Assembly: GCA_963638105.1 (NCBI GenBank) | Contig: CAVHPP010000002.1 | Coordinates: forward strand, 62,001 to 126,000 | DNA: 64,000 nucleotides | Reading direction: 5' to 3' | Source: CAG-217 sp963638105 | GTDB lineage: Bacteria; Bacillota; Clostridia; Oscillospirales; Acutalibacteraceae | Shown: positions 1-8,160 of the stretch, one piece after another | How the letters are laid out: each line of letters opens with the position of its first letter | How positions within the stretch are numbered: position 1 is the stretch's first letter | Made by a program: the position numbers and the translations under genes | Notes under the pieces: generated by a model | What the model saw: the letters and a program-made list of their open reading frames with translations, nothing else | Database searches by the model: none | Told to the model about the DNA's origin: nothing

Positions 1-884
1 GAGAGATCCAAAGCCGGATGAAGAGCATTAAGGACACCATGAAGATCACCAACGCCATGTATATGATCTCGTCCTCCAAGCTCTCAAAGGCCAGAACGGA
101 CCTGAAGAATACGGAGCCGTACTTCTTCACCATGCAGGACGCTTTGGCTAAGATCCTGATGGAATCGCCGGATGCCGGTAACCGCTTTTTTGACCAGCGG
201 TCCGATTTGGCGCCGGAGGATCGAAAAAAAGGCTATATTGTGGTCACCGCCGACAAGGGCATGGCCGGTGCCTACAACCACAATGTGATCAAGATCGCCG
301 AGGAGGCCACCCACACCGGAGAGAGCGAGAACCATAACAAACTCTTTGTGGTGGGCGAAGTGGGCCGCCGGTATTTTGAGACCAAGAACATTCCCGTTGC
401 CATAGACTTTAAGTACACGGCCCAGAACCCGAATATGAACCGGGCACGGTATATTGCGGAGCAAGTGACGGAGCTGTTCGTCAGCGGTGAGCTGGACGAG
501 GTGTATATCATCTATACCAAGATGATCAACTCCCTGAATGTGCAGGCCGAGTGCCACCAACTGCTACCTTTGGAGCAGGAACAGATCTCTGTGCACCGGG
601 ATCGGAAATATTACGATCAGGTGGCGTTTTTGCCGTCGCCGGACGAAGTGTTTGAGCACATTGTGCCCAACTATGTGGCCGGGTTTGTGTATGGCGCGCT
701 GGTGGAGTCCTATTGCTCCGAGCATAACGCCCGTATGACCGCCATGCAGACGGCTACCAATGCGGCCAAGGATATGCTCAATCAGCTGACCATTGATTAT
801 AACCGGGCAAGGCAGTCTGCCATTACCCAGGAGATCACGGAAGTGATCGCCGGCGCCAAGGCGCAAAAGAAGAAAACTGACTAA
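1..884 (+). CDS. atpG: F1F0 ATP synthase gamma subunit (5' partial)
   Basis: This is the central rotor stalk of F1 ATPase, which couples proton flow through Fo to ATP synthesis at the membrane. The frame is open from the window edge: EIQSR precedes the first in-window Met at 18, and gamma subunits normally begin with a Lys-Glu-Ile-x-x-Arg-hyphenated helix just before this point, so the true start lies upstream of the window. The N-terminal helix (MKSIKDTMKITNAM) and the C-terminal helix (NAAKDMLNQLTIDYNRARQ) are the two coiled-coil segments that form the shaft. The C-terminal segment TQEITEVIAGA is the family signature. It is followed after 17 bases by atpD, as expected in an atpAGDC-type operon. 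The identification is certain; only the start is missing. Confidence 0.97.
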   Translation, partial: EIQSRMKSIKDTMKITNAMYMISSSKLSKARTDLKNTEPYFFTMQDALAKILMESPDAGNRFFDQRSDLAPEDRKKGYIVVTADKGMAGAYNHNVIKIAEEATHTGESENHNKLFVVGEVGRRYFETKNIPVAIDFKYTAQNPNMNRARYIAEQVTELFVSGELDEVYIIYTKMINSLNVQAECHQLLPLEQEQISVHRDRKYYDQVAFLPSPDEVFEHIVPNYVAGFVYGALVESYCSEHNARMTAMQTATNAAKDMLNQLTIDYNRARQSAITQEITEVIAGAKAQKKKTD

Positions 885-901
885 CAATCGGAGGCAATCC
901 T

Positions 902-2290
902 ATGAATAAGGGCAAAATCATTCAGATCATGGGCCCCGTTGTGGATGTGGCGTTCCCGGACGAACTGCCCGCCATTAAGGAGGCGCTGGAGGTGCAGCTG
1001 GACGGCAAGCGCCTGGTGATGGAAGTGAGCCAGCACATCGGCAACAACTGTGTGCGTTGCATTATGCTGGCAACATCTGACGGTCTGTGCAAGGATATGG
1101 AAGTGGTTGCCACCGGCAGCTCCATCTCCGTGCCTGTGGGCCAAAAGACCTTGGGCCGCCTGTTTAATGTGGTAGGCGATACCCTGGACGGTCTGGAGGA
1201 CCTAAGCGGCGAGAAGCACTGGGGCATTCACCGGCAGCCCCCCAGCTTTGAGGACCAGTCCCCGAATGTGGAGATTTTGGAGACCGGTATCAAGGTTATC
1301 GACCTGTTGACCCCCTATCAAAAGGGCGGTAAGATCGGTCTGTTCGGCGGCGCCGGCGTAGGTAAAACGGTGCTGATCCAGGAGCTGATCACCAATGTAG
1401 CCACCCAGCACGGCGGTTACTCCATCTTTACCGGCGTAGGCGAGCGTTCCCGTGAGGGTAACGATCTGTGGAACGAAATGCGCGAGAGCGGCGTGCTGCA
1501 AAAGACAGCCCTGGTCTTTGGCCAGATGAACGAGCCGCCCGGCGCCCGTATGCGTGTGGCAGAAACCGGGCTGACCATGGCGGAGTACTTCCGTGATGTG
1601 GAGCACCAGGATGTGCTGCTGTTTATTGATAACATCTTTCGTTTTGTACAGGCAGGTTCCGAGGTTTCCTCTCTGCTGGGTCGTATGCCCTCCGCAGTAG
1701 GTTACCAGCCCACGCTGGCAACGGATGTTGGCGAGGTGCAGGAGCGTATCGCTTCCACCAAGAACGGGTCTATCACCTCCGTACAGGCTGTGTATGTGCC
1801 TGCGGATGACCTGACCGACCCGGCGCCGGCCACCACCTTTGCCCACTTGGACGCCACTACCGTACTGTCCAGAAAGATCGTGGAGCAGGGTATTTACCCG
1901 GCTGTGGACCCGCTGGAGTCCAGCTCTCGTATTCTGGAGGCTGATGTAGTGGGCGAGGAGCACTATGAGGTGGCTCGTAAGGTGCAGGAGTACCTGCAAA
2001 AATACAAAGAGCTGCAAGATATTATTGCTATTCTGGGCATGGAGGAGCTGTCCGACGAGGATAAGGTCACTGTTTACCGTGCAAGAAAGATCCAGAAGTT
2101 CCTGTCCCAGCCTTTCCATGTGGCCGAGCAGTTCTCCGGTATTCCCGGTGTGTTTGTACCGCTGAAGGAGTCTATTCGCGGCTTTAAGGCCATCATCAAC
2201 GGCGAGGTAGACGATGTGCCGGAGATGGCATTCTTCAATGTAGGCACCCTGGACGATGTGCTGGAGAAAGCCAAGCAAATGCAAAAGTGA
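902..2290 (+). CDS. atpD: F1F0 ATP synthase beta subunit
   Basis: This is the catalytic subunit of F1, 462 residues, the normal family length. The P-loop GGAGVGKT lies near residue 150. The catalytic Glu segment GVGERSREGNDL and the Walker B region LLFIDNIFRF follow. The DELSEED-like lever appears as MEELSDEDK near the C-terminus. The start ATG at 902 has a GGAGGC ribosome site 6-7 bases upstream. The gene sits 17 bases after atpG and 24 bases before atpC, so the three are co-transcribed. Nothing unusual is seen. Confidence 0.99.
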   Translation: MNKGKIIQIMGPVVDVAFPDELPAIKEALEVQLDGKRLVMEVSQHIGNNCVRCIMLATSDGLCKDMEVVATGSSISVPVGQKTLGRLFNVVGDTLDGLEDLSGEKHWGIHRQPPSFEDQSPNVEILETGIKVIDLLTPYQKGGKIGLFGGAGVGKTVLIQELITNVATQHGGYSIFTGVGERSREGNDLWNEMRESGVLQKTALVFGQMNEPPGARMRVAETGLTMAEYFRDVEHQDVLLFIDNIFRFVQAGSEVSSLLGRMPSAVGYQPTLATDVGEVQERIASTKNGSITSVQAVYVPADDLTDPAPATTFAHLDATTVLSRKIVEQGIYPAVDPLESSSRILEADVVGEEHYEVARKVQEYLQKYKELQDIIAILGMEELSDEDKVTVYRARKIQKFLSQPFHVAEQFSGIPGVFVPLKESIRGFKAIINGEVDDVPEMAFFNVGTLDDVLEKAKQMQK

Positions 2291-2314
2291 TCCTTGTAGC
2301 AAGGAGGTGCCCGT

Positions 2315-2737
2315 ATGGGTGCAGACAATACATTCAAATTGAAAATTGTGGCGTCCAACCGTGTGTTCTATGACGGCCGGGCGCAGACCTTGGTGATCCC
2401 GGCTATCGACGGCGGCGAGGTGGGCTTCCTGGCCCAGCACGAGAACTGCGTAACCCCGGTGGAAGTGGGCGAAATGCGCATTAAGGATACCCAGGGCAAG
2501 ATCATTCACGCCTTTGTTGGCAGCGGCTTTTTGGAGTTTGTCAACAATGAGGCCACCTTGGTGTGCGTGTCTGCGGAGTTGCCCAATGAGATCGACGCCC
2601 GCCGTGCTAAGGAAGCCAAGGAGCGAGCAGAGGAAGAAATGCGCCAGCACCACAGCCAAATGGAGTACCACCACTCCCAGGCCAACCTGGCTCGCGCCAT
2701 GGAGCGCTTGCGTGTCGTCAAGCGCTATCCCAGATAA
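2315..2737 (+). CDS. atpC: F1F0 ATP synthase epsilon subunit
   Basis: The epsilon subunit caps the central stalk and regulates ATP hydrolysis. At 140 residues it matches the family. The N-terminal beta-sandwich (FKLKIVASNRVFYDGRA, then IPAIDGGEVGFLAQHENCV) is followed by a C-terminal helical hairpin rich in Ala, Glu and Arg (DARRAKEAKERAEEEMR). The start at 2315 has a strong AAGGAGG site upstream. It is the last gene of the atp operon; a strong intrinsic terminator follows 20 bases later. Confidence 0.97.
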   Translation: MGADNTFKLKIVASNRVFYDGRAQTLVIPAIDGGEVGFLAQHENCVTPVEVGEMRIKDTQGKIIHAFVGSGFLEFVNNEATLVCVSAELPNEIDARRAKEAKERAEEEMRQHHSQMEYHHSQANLARAMERLRVVKRYPR

Positions 2738-2756
2738 TTTTTCCAAATATAAAAGC

Positions 2757-2790
2757 AAAGGACCTGTTCACACGAACAGGTCCTTTTTTT
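2757..2790 (+). terminator. Intrinsic terminator of the atp operon
   Basis: A 13-bp stem (AAAGGACCTGTTC paired with GAACAGGTCCTTT) with a 4-base loop runs into a stretch of Ts. It ends the atp operon. Confidence 0.95.
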
Positions 2791-2810
2791 AGCTTTGTGG
2801 TAAAGAATGG

Positions 2811-2830
2811 GGCGGGAGCAAGCTCCCGCC
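2811..2830. repeat. 20-bp palindrome (intergenic repeat unit)
   Basis: GGCGGGAGCAAGCTCCCGCC is a perfect 20-bp palindrome between the convergent atpC and lepB genes. A near-identical palindrome differing at the centre occurs at 12577-12596, also between genes. There is no T-run, so it is probably a short dispersed repeat rather than a terminator. Confidence 0.55.
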
Positions 2831-2841
2831 ATGCGAATCGT

Positions 2842-3627
2842 CTATTTGATTTTATGGATGCTGGGGTAGTAGCAAAAGACGACTTTGCCCACGATCTTCT
2901 TTTTCTTTACAAACTTGTGGTCCCAAAAGCGGGAGTCCTCGCTGTCGTTGCGGTTGTCACCCATCATAAAGTAGCTATCCTCCGGCACCTTGTAGGGGCC
3001 ATAATCGCCCACCGGGGTGCAGTAAGTGACAAAGTCGTCGCGCAGCTGAATGGTTTTGCCGTTTGTTTGGGTCACATAGACGGTGCCGTCCTTGATCTCC
3101 ACCGTTTCGCCTGGCAGCCCGATAATGCGCTTTACATAATTTTGGCGCTCATCGTCCGGGTATTTGAAGATCACCACATCGTACCGCTGGGGGTCGTTGG
3201 TGATATAGGCCAATCGGCTGGCCACGATCCGGTCGCCGATCTCTATGGTGCTGAGCATGGAGCCGGAGGGTACTACCGCATTGGCGAACACAAGTGTTTT
3301 CAGCAGCAGGGCCAGGATCACGGCAATCACAATGGGCAGCATAAAGTCCACAATATCCTTGACCGGATTCTTTTCCTCCGCCTTGTCCGCGGCAGCCTTG
3401 GCTTTGCGGCGGGACTTGCGCTTTTTCTCCGGGCGGGTGCGGCGCAGAGGCGGCGCTTCTTCCTGTACCGCAGCGGCCTCCATCTGCTCCAGCAGCTTGG
3501 TGGGGCTGATCTCTGCCGCCGTCTCTTCCGGGCGGCGGGTGTCAAACATCACATTGCCGCAGTTTAGACAGGTGAGCCAGTCGCCGTCTTTCATTACGGC
3601 ATCGCTGCCGCATTTGGTGCACTTCAT
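2842..3627 (-). CDS. lepB: Type I signal peptidase with N-terminal zinc ribbon
   Basis: This membrane serine protease removes signal peptides from exported proteins. It has 261 residues. The first about 25 residues carry two CxxC pairs (CTKC, then CLNC), a zinc-ribbon pattern. A Lys/Arg/Ala-rich cytoplasmic linker follows, then one membrane helix at about 95-113. The catalytic Ser is S123 in PSGSM and the catalytic Lys is K166 in NYVKRIIG. The box MGDNRNDSEDSR is conserved. The gene stops with TAG, so TAG is a real stop codon in this genome. It is 15 bases downstream of a second lepB, with an AAGGAAAG ribosome site. The zinc ribbon is an uncommon addition; its role is not known from sequence. 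Confidence 0.93.
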   Translation of the reverse strand: MKCTKCGSDAVMKDGDWLTCLNCGNVMFDTRRPEETAAEISPTKLLEQMEAAAVQEEAPPLRRTRPEKKRKSRRKAKAAADKAEEKNPVKDIVDFMLPIVIAVILALLLKTLVFANAVVPSGSMLSTIEIGDRIVASRLAYITNDPQRYDVVIFKYPDDERQNYVKRIIGLPGETVEIKDGTVYVTQTNGKTIQLRDDFVTYCTPVGDYGPYKVPEDSYFMMGDNRNDSEDSRFWDHKFVKKKKIVGKVVFCYYPSIHKIK

Positions 3628-3642
3628 TGCATTCTTTCCTTA

Positions 3643-4200
3643 TCAGTCAATGGTGGAGAACTTGGGATAGTAGCGGAACTCCACCTTGCCAACGATCTTA
3701 TTCTTCTTGACAAATTTGTTTTGCCAAAAGCGGGAGTCCTCGCTGTGGTTGCGGTTGTCGCCCATCATAAAGTAGCTGTCTGCCGGTACGGTGTAGGGGC
3801 CGTAGTTGCCGGTTGGCGTCTCTTTGGTCACAAAGCTGTCGTCCAGTTGAACGGTCTTGCCATCCGTCTTGGTCACATAGACTACGCCGTTGACCACCTC
3901 CACCGTCTCGCCGGGCAGGCCCACAATGCGCTTTACATAATATTGCCTCTCATCGTCTGGGTACTTAAAAATGACAATATCGTACCGCTGGGGGTCGTCC
4001 TTTACATAGGCCAGGCGGCTGGCAATCACCCGGTCGCCCTCTTGAATGGTGTTCAGCATAGAGCCGGTGGGCACCACCGCATTGGCAATGACGCAATATT
4101 TTAACACCAGCGCCACCGCTACCGCAATGAGAATGGGCAGCAGAAAGTCTATGACCTCCCGCAGCTTGCTTTTTTGCTTTTTATTTTCTTCGTTTGCCAT
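3643..4200 (-). CDS. lepB: Type I signal peptidase
   Basis: This is a second, compact signal peptidase of 185 residues. It has an N-terminal membrane helix (about 17-38), catalytic S47 in PTGSM, catalytic K90 in YYVKRIVG, and the MGDNRNHSEDSR box. The catalytic domain is very similar to that of the next gene downstream (2842-3627), so the pair probably arose by tandem duplication, one copy gaining or losing the zinc ribbon. The start ATG lies only 2 bases after the stop of the glycosidase gene at 4203, which suggests translational coupling, although no strong ribosome site is visible there. Confidence 0.95.
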   Translation of the reverse strand: MANEENKKQKSKLREVIDFLLPILIAVAVALVLKYCVIANAVVPTGSMLNTIQEGDRVIASRLAYVKDDPQRYDIVIFKYPDDERQYYVKRIVGLPGETVEVVNGVVYVTKTDGKTVQLDDSFVTKETPTGNYGPYTVPADSYFMMGDNRNHSEDSRFWQNKFVKKNKIVGKVEFRYYPKFSTID

Positions 4201-4202
4201 GG

Positions 4203-6557
4203 TTATTTACGCTTTCGTTTGAATTTGCGGGAACCGGACAGTACCGCCTTTAAGTCCATCAGCTCCTCAAAGGGAGTGGAGCCGTCAGCCACGCTAAAGT
4301 TCGCTGCGCTGGAGGCTAGGTCATCGGTGGCAATCTGTGGGGCTGCCTCCGGTGTGTACGCGCTGCCCACCAACTGCCGGTCCATAAAGAGTTTGACCAT
4401 TTTGTTTTTGTACCGTACAAAGGTGATGTGGTGGGCACCGTCCACAAGGGGCGCTTGGATCTTACAGCCGCCGAACGTGCCGTGTAGGACGCCGTTTGCG
4501 ATCCAAATTGCCGCGTCCTTGCCCTTGCAGATATTGGCGTCTGCGTTACTACTCACCGTAAAGGATAAAGTGAAGTCGTTTGCATTCTCCGGTGCCAGGC
4601 AGCGGTTGTCCCGGTCGCCAAACTGGAAGATCTTCATTTCAAAGGGCGCCAGGGTGATCTGCATTTTATCCCCATAAGAGAACAGATCCAGGCTGTCCGC
4701 CCCGGTGGTGTTGTACACATTGTAGCACTTTACCGCCCGCAGATTCTCCGGGCAGCCCATCAGCTTGTTCAGGGTCAGGGTCAGATCCGTTTTTTCGTCT
4801 GTGGGATTGCGCAGTGCAATGATTCCTTCGCCTGCCTTTGTCCAGGCTGCATAGGCATAAATGTTGTTCTCTGCCGGGTCGCCGCCCAGCAGCATGGCGT
4901 TCTTTAAGATATGGTGGTTGGCCTTTTGCCAGCGGAGCATACGGGCGAGAATGCGCCACTTGGCGCTGTTCATCTTATTGTAGCTCAGGTACAGCTCGTT
5001 AAAGGCCTGGCCCCGACAAGCATTCCAAAACAGGAACTTTTCAAATTCTTCGTCGGTATACTCCACCTTGGCAGTGTTGCCATAGATCGGTTCGTGATTG
5101 TAAATATTCTTGGCCGGGAATTGCAGTGCGCGGGTGCACATAAAGTCGTAGTACATGGAGTCCCGGTATGTGATCTCCGCGTCCACCTGAGCCTGTTGCT
5201 CCAGATTCTTGGCAAAGCCGATGTCCATGGAGTTTTGCAGCCACACGCTGTTCACATATTGCAGCCACCAGGGAGAGGGGTTCACATAGCAGGTCATATT
5301 GATCCACAGGGGCTTGTTGTCCTTGGCTCTGCTCTCCCGCAGGCGGGTGAACAGGTCGATCCACCGCTGCCACATTTCCGTAACAAAATACATATCGTTC
5401 TCGCCGCCGGTGATGTGGTCGTGCTTTGGGTTGGTGCAGGGCTTTAGACAAAAGCCGTCCAGTTTCAGGTACTGAATGTCAAATGCCGTGCAGGTGTCCG
5501 TGAGAAATTTCTCCAGATTTTGCAGGTATTTCTCCGAGCCGACGCAAATGTCCATACTGTTACTGTTCAGGTAGCCGTTGCCGCCTTTTTCCATCTTTTT
5601 GGCAAAGCGGGGCGTGGCTGCCGTGTAGCCGCCGCGAGGACCCAGCCAAAGGCCAAAGGTGGAGCCCAGCTTGTGGCACTGGTCGGTGGCGTCCGTCAGC
5701 TTGTTGGGGAACTTCTTGTTAAAGCTCCAAAAGGGCGCTTTGTAGTTGTTCCAGCCGTCGTCGATCACATAGGCGTCCAGCGGGGGCACGCCGTGATCGC
5801 TAAGCCCCTGCTCGATCTCATAAAAGGATCGCTCAATATTGTCCGCGTCAATGTCCAGCATGTGGTCGTACCAGCTGTTGTACTGCATGCGGAAGTCGCT
5901 TTTGGTGCTGATGCATTCAATGTAGTCAAAGAACGCGCCCTGCACCTCGGCCATGGAGTTGCCGGTGGCGCCGCCCATAACGGTGGCAGGGCAGGTAAAG
6001 CGGCCGTGTACCGGGTGACCTACATAGTATTTGACTTGACCGATGCCGTACTGAATACGGTTGTCCGTGGCCGGAAACTCGCAGCCAAAGAACAGGCTGT
6101 CAATGTAAAAGGGCTGACCCAGGATCGCCATAGCGTCCGGGATCTGCATGCTGGTCTCCACGTCGTCCGGAATAGAGAAGTGCGTCTGCGAGTTGATCAC
6201 ACCGATGTGTTCCAGGGCAATGTAGTCGATCACCTTGTCCTCGGTGGCTTGGATAAATTGCAGTTGCTTTTTCAGCGTGTTGCCGTCCCGGCCCACCCAG
6301 TAGCGCATGGTCACGGTGATGCCCTCAAATTCTTCAAAGGTAAACACCAGCTTACCGTCCCGCTCGGCGGAGTCCGTCACCTTCAGTCCCTTGGAGGAGA
6401 ACTCGGTGCCGTCCGTAAAGTGAAAGGTGAATTCCGTGCTGTTGCCGTCCGGCACCAGGTCCATACCGGAGCGGGTGTTGCGGATGCGGGAGGCATACAG
6501 ATACCCCTCGTTGACCTTAAATTCCCGTTGCAGGGCGTTGCTCTTCAATCTGAACAT
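4203..6557 (-). CDS. GH36-like alpha-galactosidase / alpha-N-acetylgalactosaminidase
   Basis: This is a 784-residue protein of clan GH-D type. The N-terminal beta domain is followed by a TIM barrel that starts at about residue 226 with QYNSWYDHM. Candidate acidic residues are in VIDDGW (about 265-269) and D367 in YLKLDGF, which matches the nucleophile strand of GH36 enzymes. After the barrel and a beta-sandwich, the last about 130 residues resemble a LamG-like sugar-binding fold (HITFVRYKNKMVKLFMD). No signal peptide is visible, so the enzyme is probably cytoplasmic. It would release terminal alpha-linked galactose or GalNAc; exact specificity cannot be read from sequence. It lies between a TSCPD gene (23 bases upstream) and lepB (2 bases downstream) on the same strand. 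Confidence 0.75.
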   Translation of the reverse strand: MFRLKSNALQREFKVNEGYLYASRIRNTRSGMDLVPDGNSTEFTFHFTDGTEFSSKGLKVTDSAERDGKLVFTFEEFEGITVTMRYWVGRDGNTLKKQLQFIQATEDKVIDYIALEHIGVINSQTHFSIPDDVETSMQIPDAMAILGQPFYIDSLFFGCEFPATDNRIQYGIGQVKYYVGHPVHGRFTCPATVMGGATGNSMAEVQGAFFDYIECISTKSDFRMQYNSWYDHMLDIDADNIERSFYEIEQGLSDHGVPPLDAYVIDDGWNNYKAPFWSFNKKFPNKLTDATDQCHKLGSTFGLWLGPRGGYTAATPRFAKKMEKGGNGYLNSNSMDICVGSEKYLQNLEKFLTDTCTAFDIQYLKLDGFCLKPCTNPKHDHITGGENDMYFVTEMWQRWIDLFTRLRESRAKDNKPLWINMTCYVNPSPWWLQYVNSVWLQNSMDIGFAKNLEQQAQVDAEITYRDSMYYDFMCTRALQFPAKNIYNHEPIYGNTAKVEYTDEEFEKFLFWNACRGQAFNELYLSYNKMNSAKWRILARMLRWQKANHHILKNAMLLGGDPAENNIYAYAAWTKAGEGIIALRNPTDEKTDLTLTLNKLMGCPENLRAVKCYNVYNTTGADSLDLFSYGDKMQITLAPFEMKIFQFGDRDNRCLAPENANDFTLSFTVSSNADANICKGKDAAIWIANGVLHGTFGGCKIQAPLVDGAHHITFVRYKNKMVKLFMDRQLVGSAYTPEAAPQIATDDLASSAANFSVADGSTPFEELMDLKAVLSGSRKFKRKRK

Positions 6558-6580
6558 ATACTTGCTCCTTTTGCAGGATT

Positions 6581-6826
6581 TTACAGAATTTCGTCAATGG
6601 CTTTCGCCAGCTGATCCGGGCAGGAGGTGCCCTTGCCGTTGCAGTTGATGCCACGCAGCTTTTGGATCACATCTTCTGCCGGCTGACCCTCTACCAGTGC
6701 GGCAATACCTTGCAGGTTGCCGTTGCAGCCGCCAAGGAAATTTACATTGTGCACCTTGCCCTCCTCGTCCAAATCAAAGGTGATCTGCCGGGAGCAGGTA
6801 CCATGGGTTTTATAAGTGTAGCTCAT
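6581..6826 (-). CDS. TSCPD domain protein (TIGR03905 type)
   Basis: This is an 81-residue protein containing the name-giving motif in GTSCPDQLAKAI near the C-terminus, plus conserved GTCSRQITFDL and NFLGGCNGN. The stand-alone TSCPD family is widespread in Clostridia and has no established function; related domains occur at the C-terminus of class II ribonucleotide reductases. Conserved Cys residues suggest metal binding. A good promoter is found upstream on the minus strand and an AGGAGAAACC site precedes the start. It heads the minus-strand group with the glycosidase and the signal peptidases. Confidence 0.9.
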   Translation of the reverse strand: MSYTYKTHGTCSRQITFDLDEEGKVHNVNFLGGCNGNLQGIAALVEGQPAEDVIQKLRGINCNGKGTSCPDQLAKAIDEIL

Positions 6827-6881
6827 TTGGTTTCTCCTGTATTTTAAGATATTATTTTACTTTATTATGTCTGCACTCTCT

Positions 6882-6910
6882 ATTATACATACTCTTGCTC
6901 GGGATTGCAA
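6882..6910 (-). promoter_or_regulatory. Sigma-A type promoter for the TSCPD-glycosidase-lepB group
   Basis: On the minus strand, TTGCAA (6910-6905), 17 bases, then TATAAT (6887-6882) lies about 55 bases before the TSCPD start. The stretch between the divergent genes (6827-7121) otherwise holds only the iol promoter candidate. Confidence 0.7.
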
Positions 6911-7029
6911 TATAGGGTCTGTGACATTTCTGTAAATCCCGCCGAAGGCGCAGGACAGTTTTGCCCCGAATGTCCAATAATCGGCACATTGCCTAAAAAC
7001 ATGCCCTTATCTTTGTCAGTTTTGTTCTA

Positions 7030-7058
7030 TTGCATAAAAATCAGCCCTGTGTTAAACT
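7030..7058 (+). promoter_or_regulatory. Putative promoter of the iol genes
   Basis: TTGCAT (7030-7035), 17 bases, TAAACT (7053-7058), about 64 bases before iolG. The hexamers are imperfect, which fits a regulated promoter. A small inverted repeat (GTACG..CGTAC) near 7074-7086 lies downstream and could be an operator. Confidence 0.5.
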
Positions 7059-7121
7059 AAAATTTGATATAGGGTACGCTCGTACGGGCGCCCGGAATTG
7101 CTTTTAAGAGAGGTACTGTTT

Positions 7122-8135
7122 ATGCAAAAACTGCGCGTTGGCATCATCGGCGCCGGTCGGATCGGCCAGGTGCACGCCAAATCCATTACTTACCACATTC
7201 CCCAGGCGGAGATCGTGGCCATCAGCGACCTGTTCCCGGAGAACGCCCAAAAGGTGGCGGACGACCTGGGTATTCCCAAGGCGGTGCAGGATTATCACGA
7301 AATTCTCAATGATCCTACGGTGGACGCAGTGCTGATCTGCTCCTCCACCGATACCCACGCGGATATTGCCGTGGAGGCTGCCAAGGCCGGCAAACATATC
7401 TTTTGCGAAAAGCCGGTGGATCTGACCGTTGCCAAGATCAAGGCAGTGGAAGCGGCTGTAAAAGAGGCGGGGGTAAAGCTGCAGATCGGCTTTAACCGCC
7501 GGTACGACCACAACTTTGCTGCCATTAAAGATTTGGCAAACGCCGGCAAGATTGGCCAGCTCCAGACCATTAAGATCACTTCACGCGATCCGGAGCCGCC
7601 CCCGGTTTCCTATGTAAAGGTCAGCGGCGGTATCTTCCTGGATATGACCGTCCATGACTTTGATATGGCTCGCTTTATCGGCGGCGAGGTGGAGGAAGTG
7701 TTCGTCAACGCTGCCGTGCTGGTCGACCCGGCCATCGGTGAAGCAGGAGATGTGGACACGGCGCTGGTCAGCCTGAAATTCAAGAACGGCGCCATTGGTG
7801 TCATTGACAACTGCCGCAAGGCCTCTTACGGCTACGACCAGCGGCTGGAGGTGTTTGGCTCCAAGGCCCAGGCTTCCGCTGCCAACGACACCCCCACCCA
7901 TGTGGCGTTTATTGATGAGAACGGCAAGGTGACGGATAAGCCGCTGTACTTCTTCCTGGAGCGGTATATGCAGTCCTTTACCGACGAGATGACCGAGTTT
8001 ATCGACTGTGTGCTCCATGACAAGCCCACCAAAACTACGGTGGAGGACGGCTTGCAGGCGCTGCGTATGGGCCTGGCTGCCAAAAAGTCGCTGGCCGAGC
8101 ACCGCCCGGTAAAGCTCAGCGAGATCGAAGCATAA
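7122..8135 (+). CDS. iolG: Inositol 2-dehydrogenase (Gfo/Idh/MocA family)
   Basis: This NAD-dependent enzyme oxidises myo-inositol to scyllo-inosose, the first step of inositol catabolism. The N-terminal Rossmann motif is VGIIGAGRIGQVHA. The EKP motif (HIFCEKPVDL) and the downstream FNRRYDHNF and DMTVHDFDMARF segments are typical of inositol dehydrogenases. The start at 7122 was chosen over an in-frame TTG at 7098 because an AGAGAGG site precedes it by about 8 bases; the protein is then 337 residues. It is 25 bases ahead of iolD. It may also act on related inositols or sugars. Confidence 0.88.
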   Translation: MQKLRVGIIGAGRIGQVHAKSITYHIPQAEIVAISDLFPENAQKVADDLGIPKAVQDYHEILNDPTVDAVLICSSTDTHADIAVEAAKAGKHIFCEKPVDLTVAKIKAVEAAVKEAGVKLQIGFNRRYDHNFAAIKDLANAGKIGQLQTIKITSRDPEPPPVSYVKVSGGIFLDMTVHDFDMARFIGGEVEEVFVNAAVLVDPAIGEAGDVDTALVSLKFKNGAIGVIDNCRKASYGYDQRLEVFGSKAQASAANDTPTHVAFIDENGKVTDKPLYFFLERYMQSFTDEMTEFIDCVLHDKPTKTTVEDGLQALRMGLAAKKSLAEHRPVKLSEIEA

Positions 8136-8160
8136 TTTCAATCAAAAGGACTTTGAGTAT

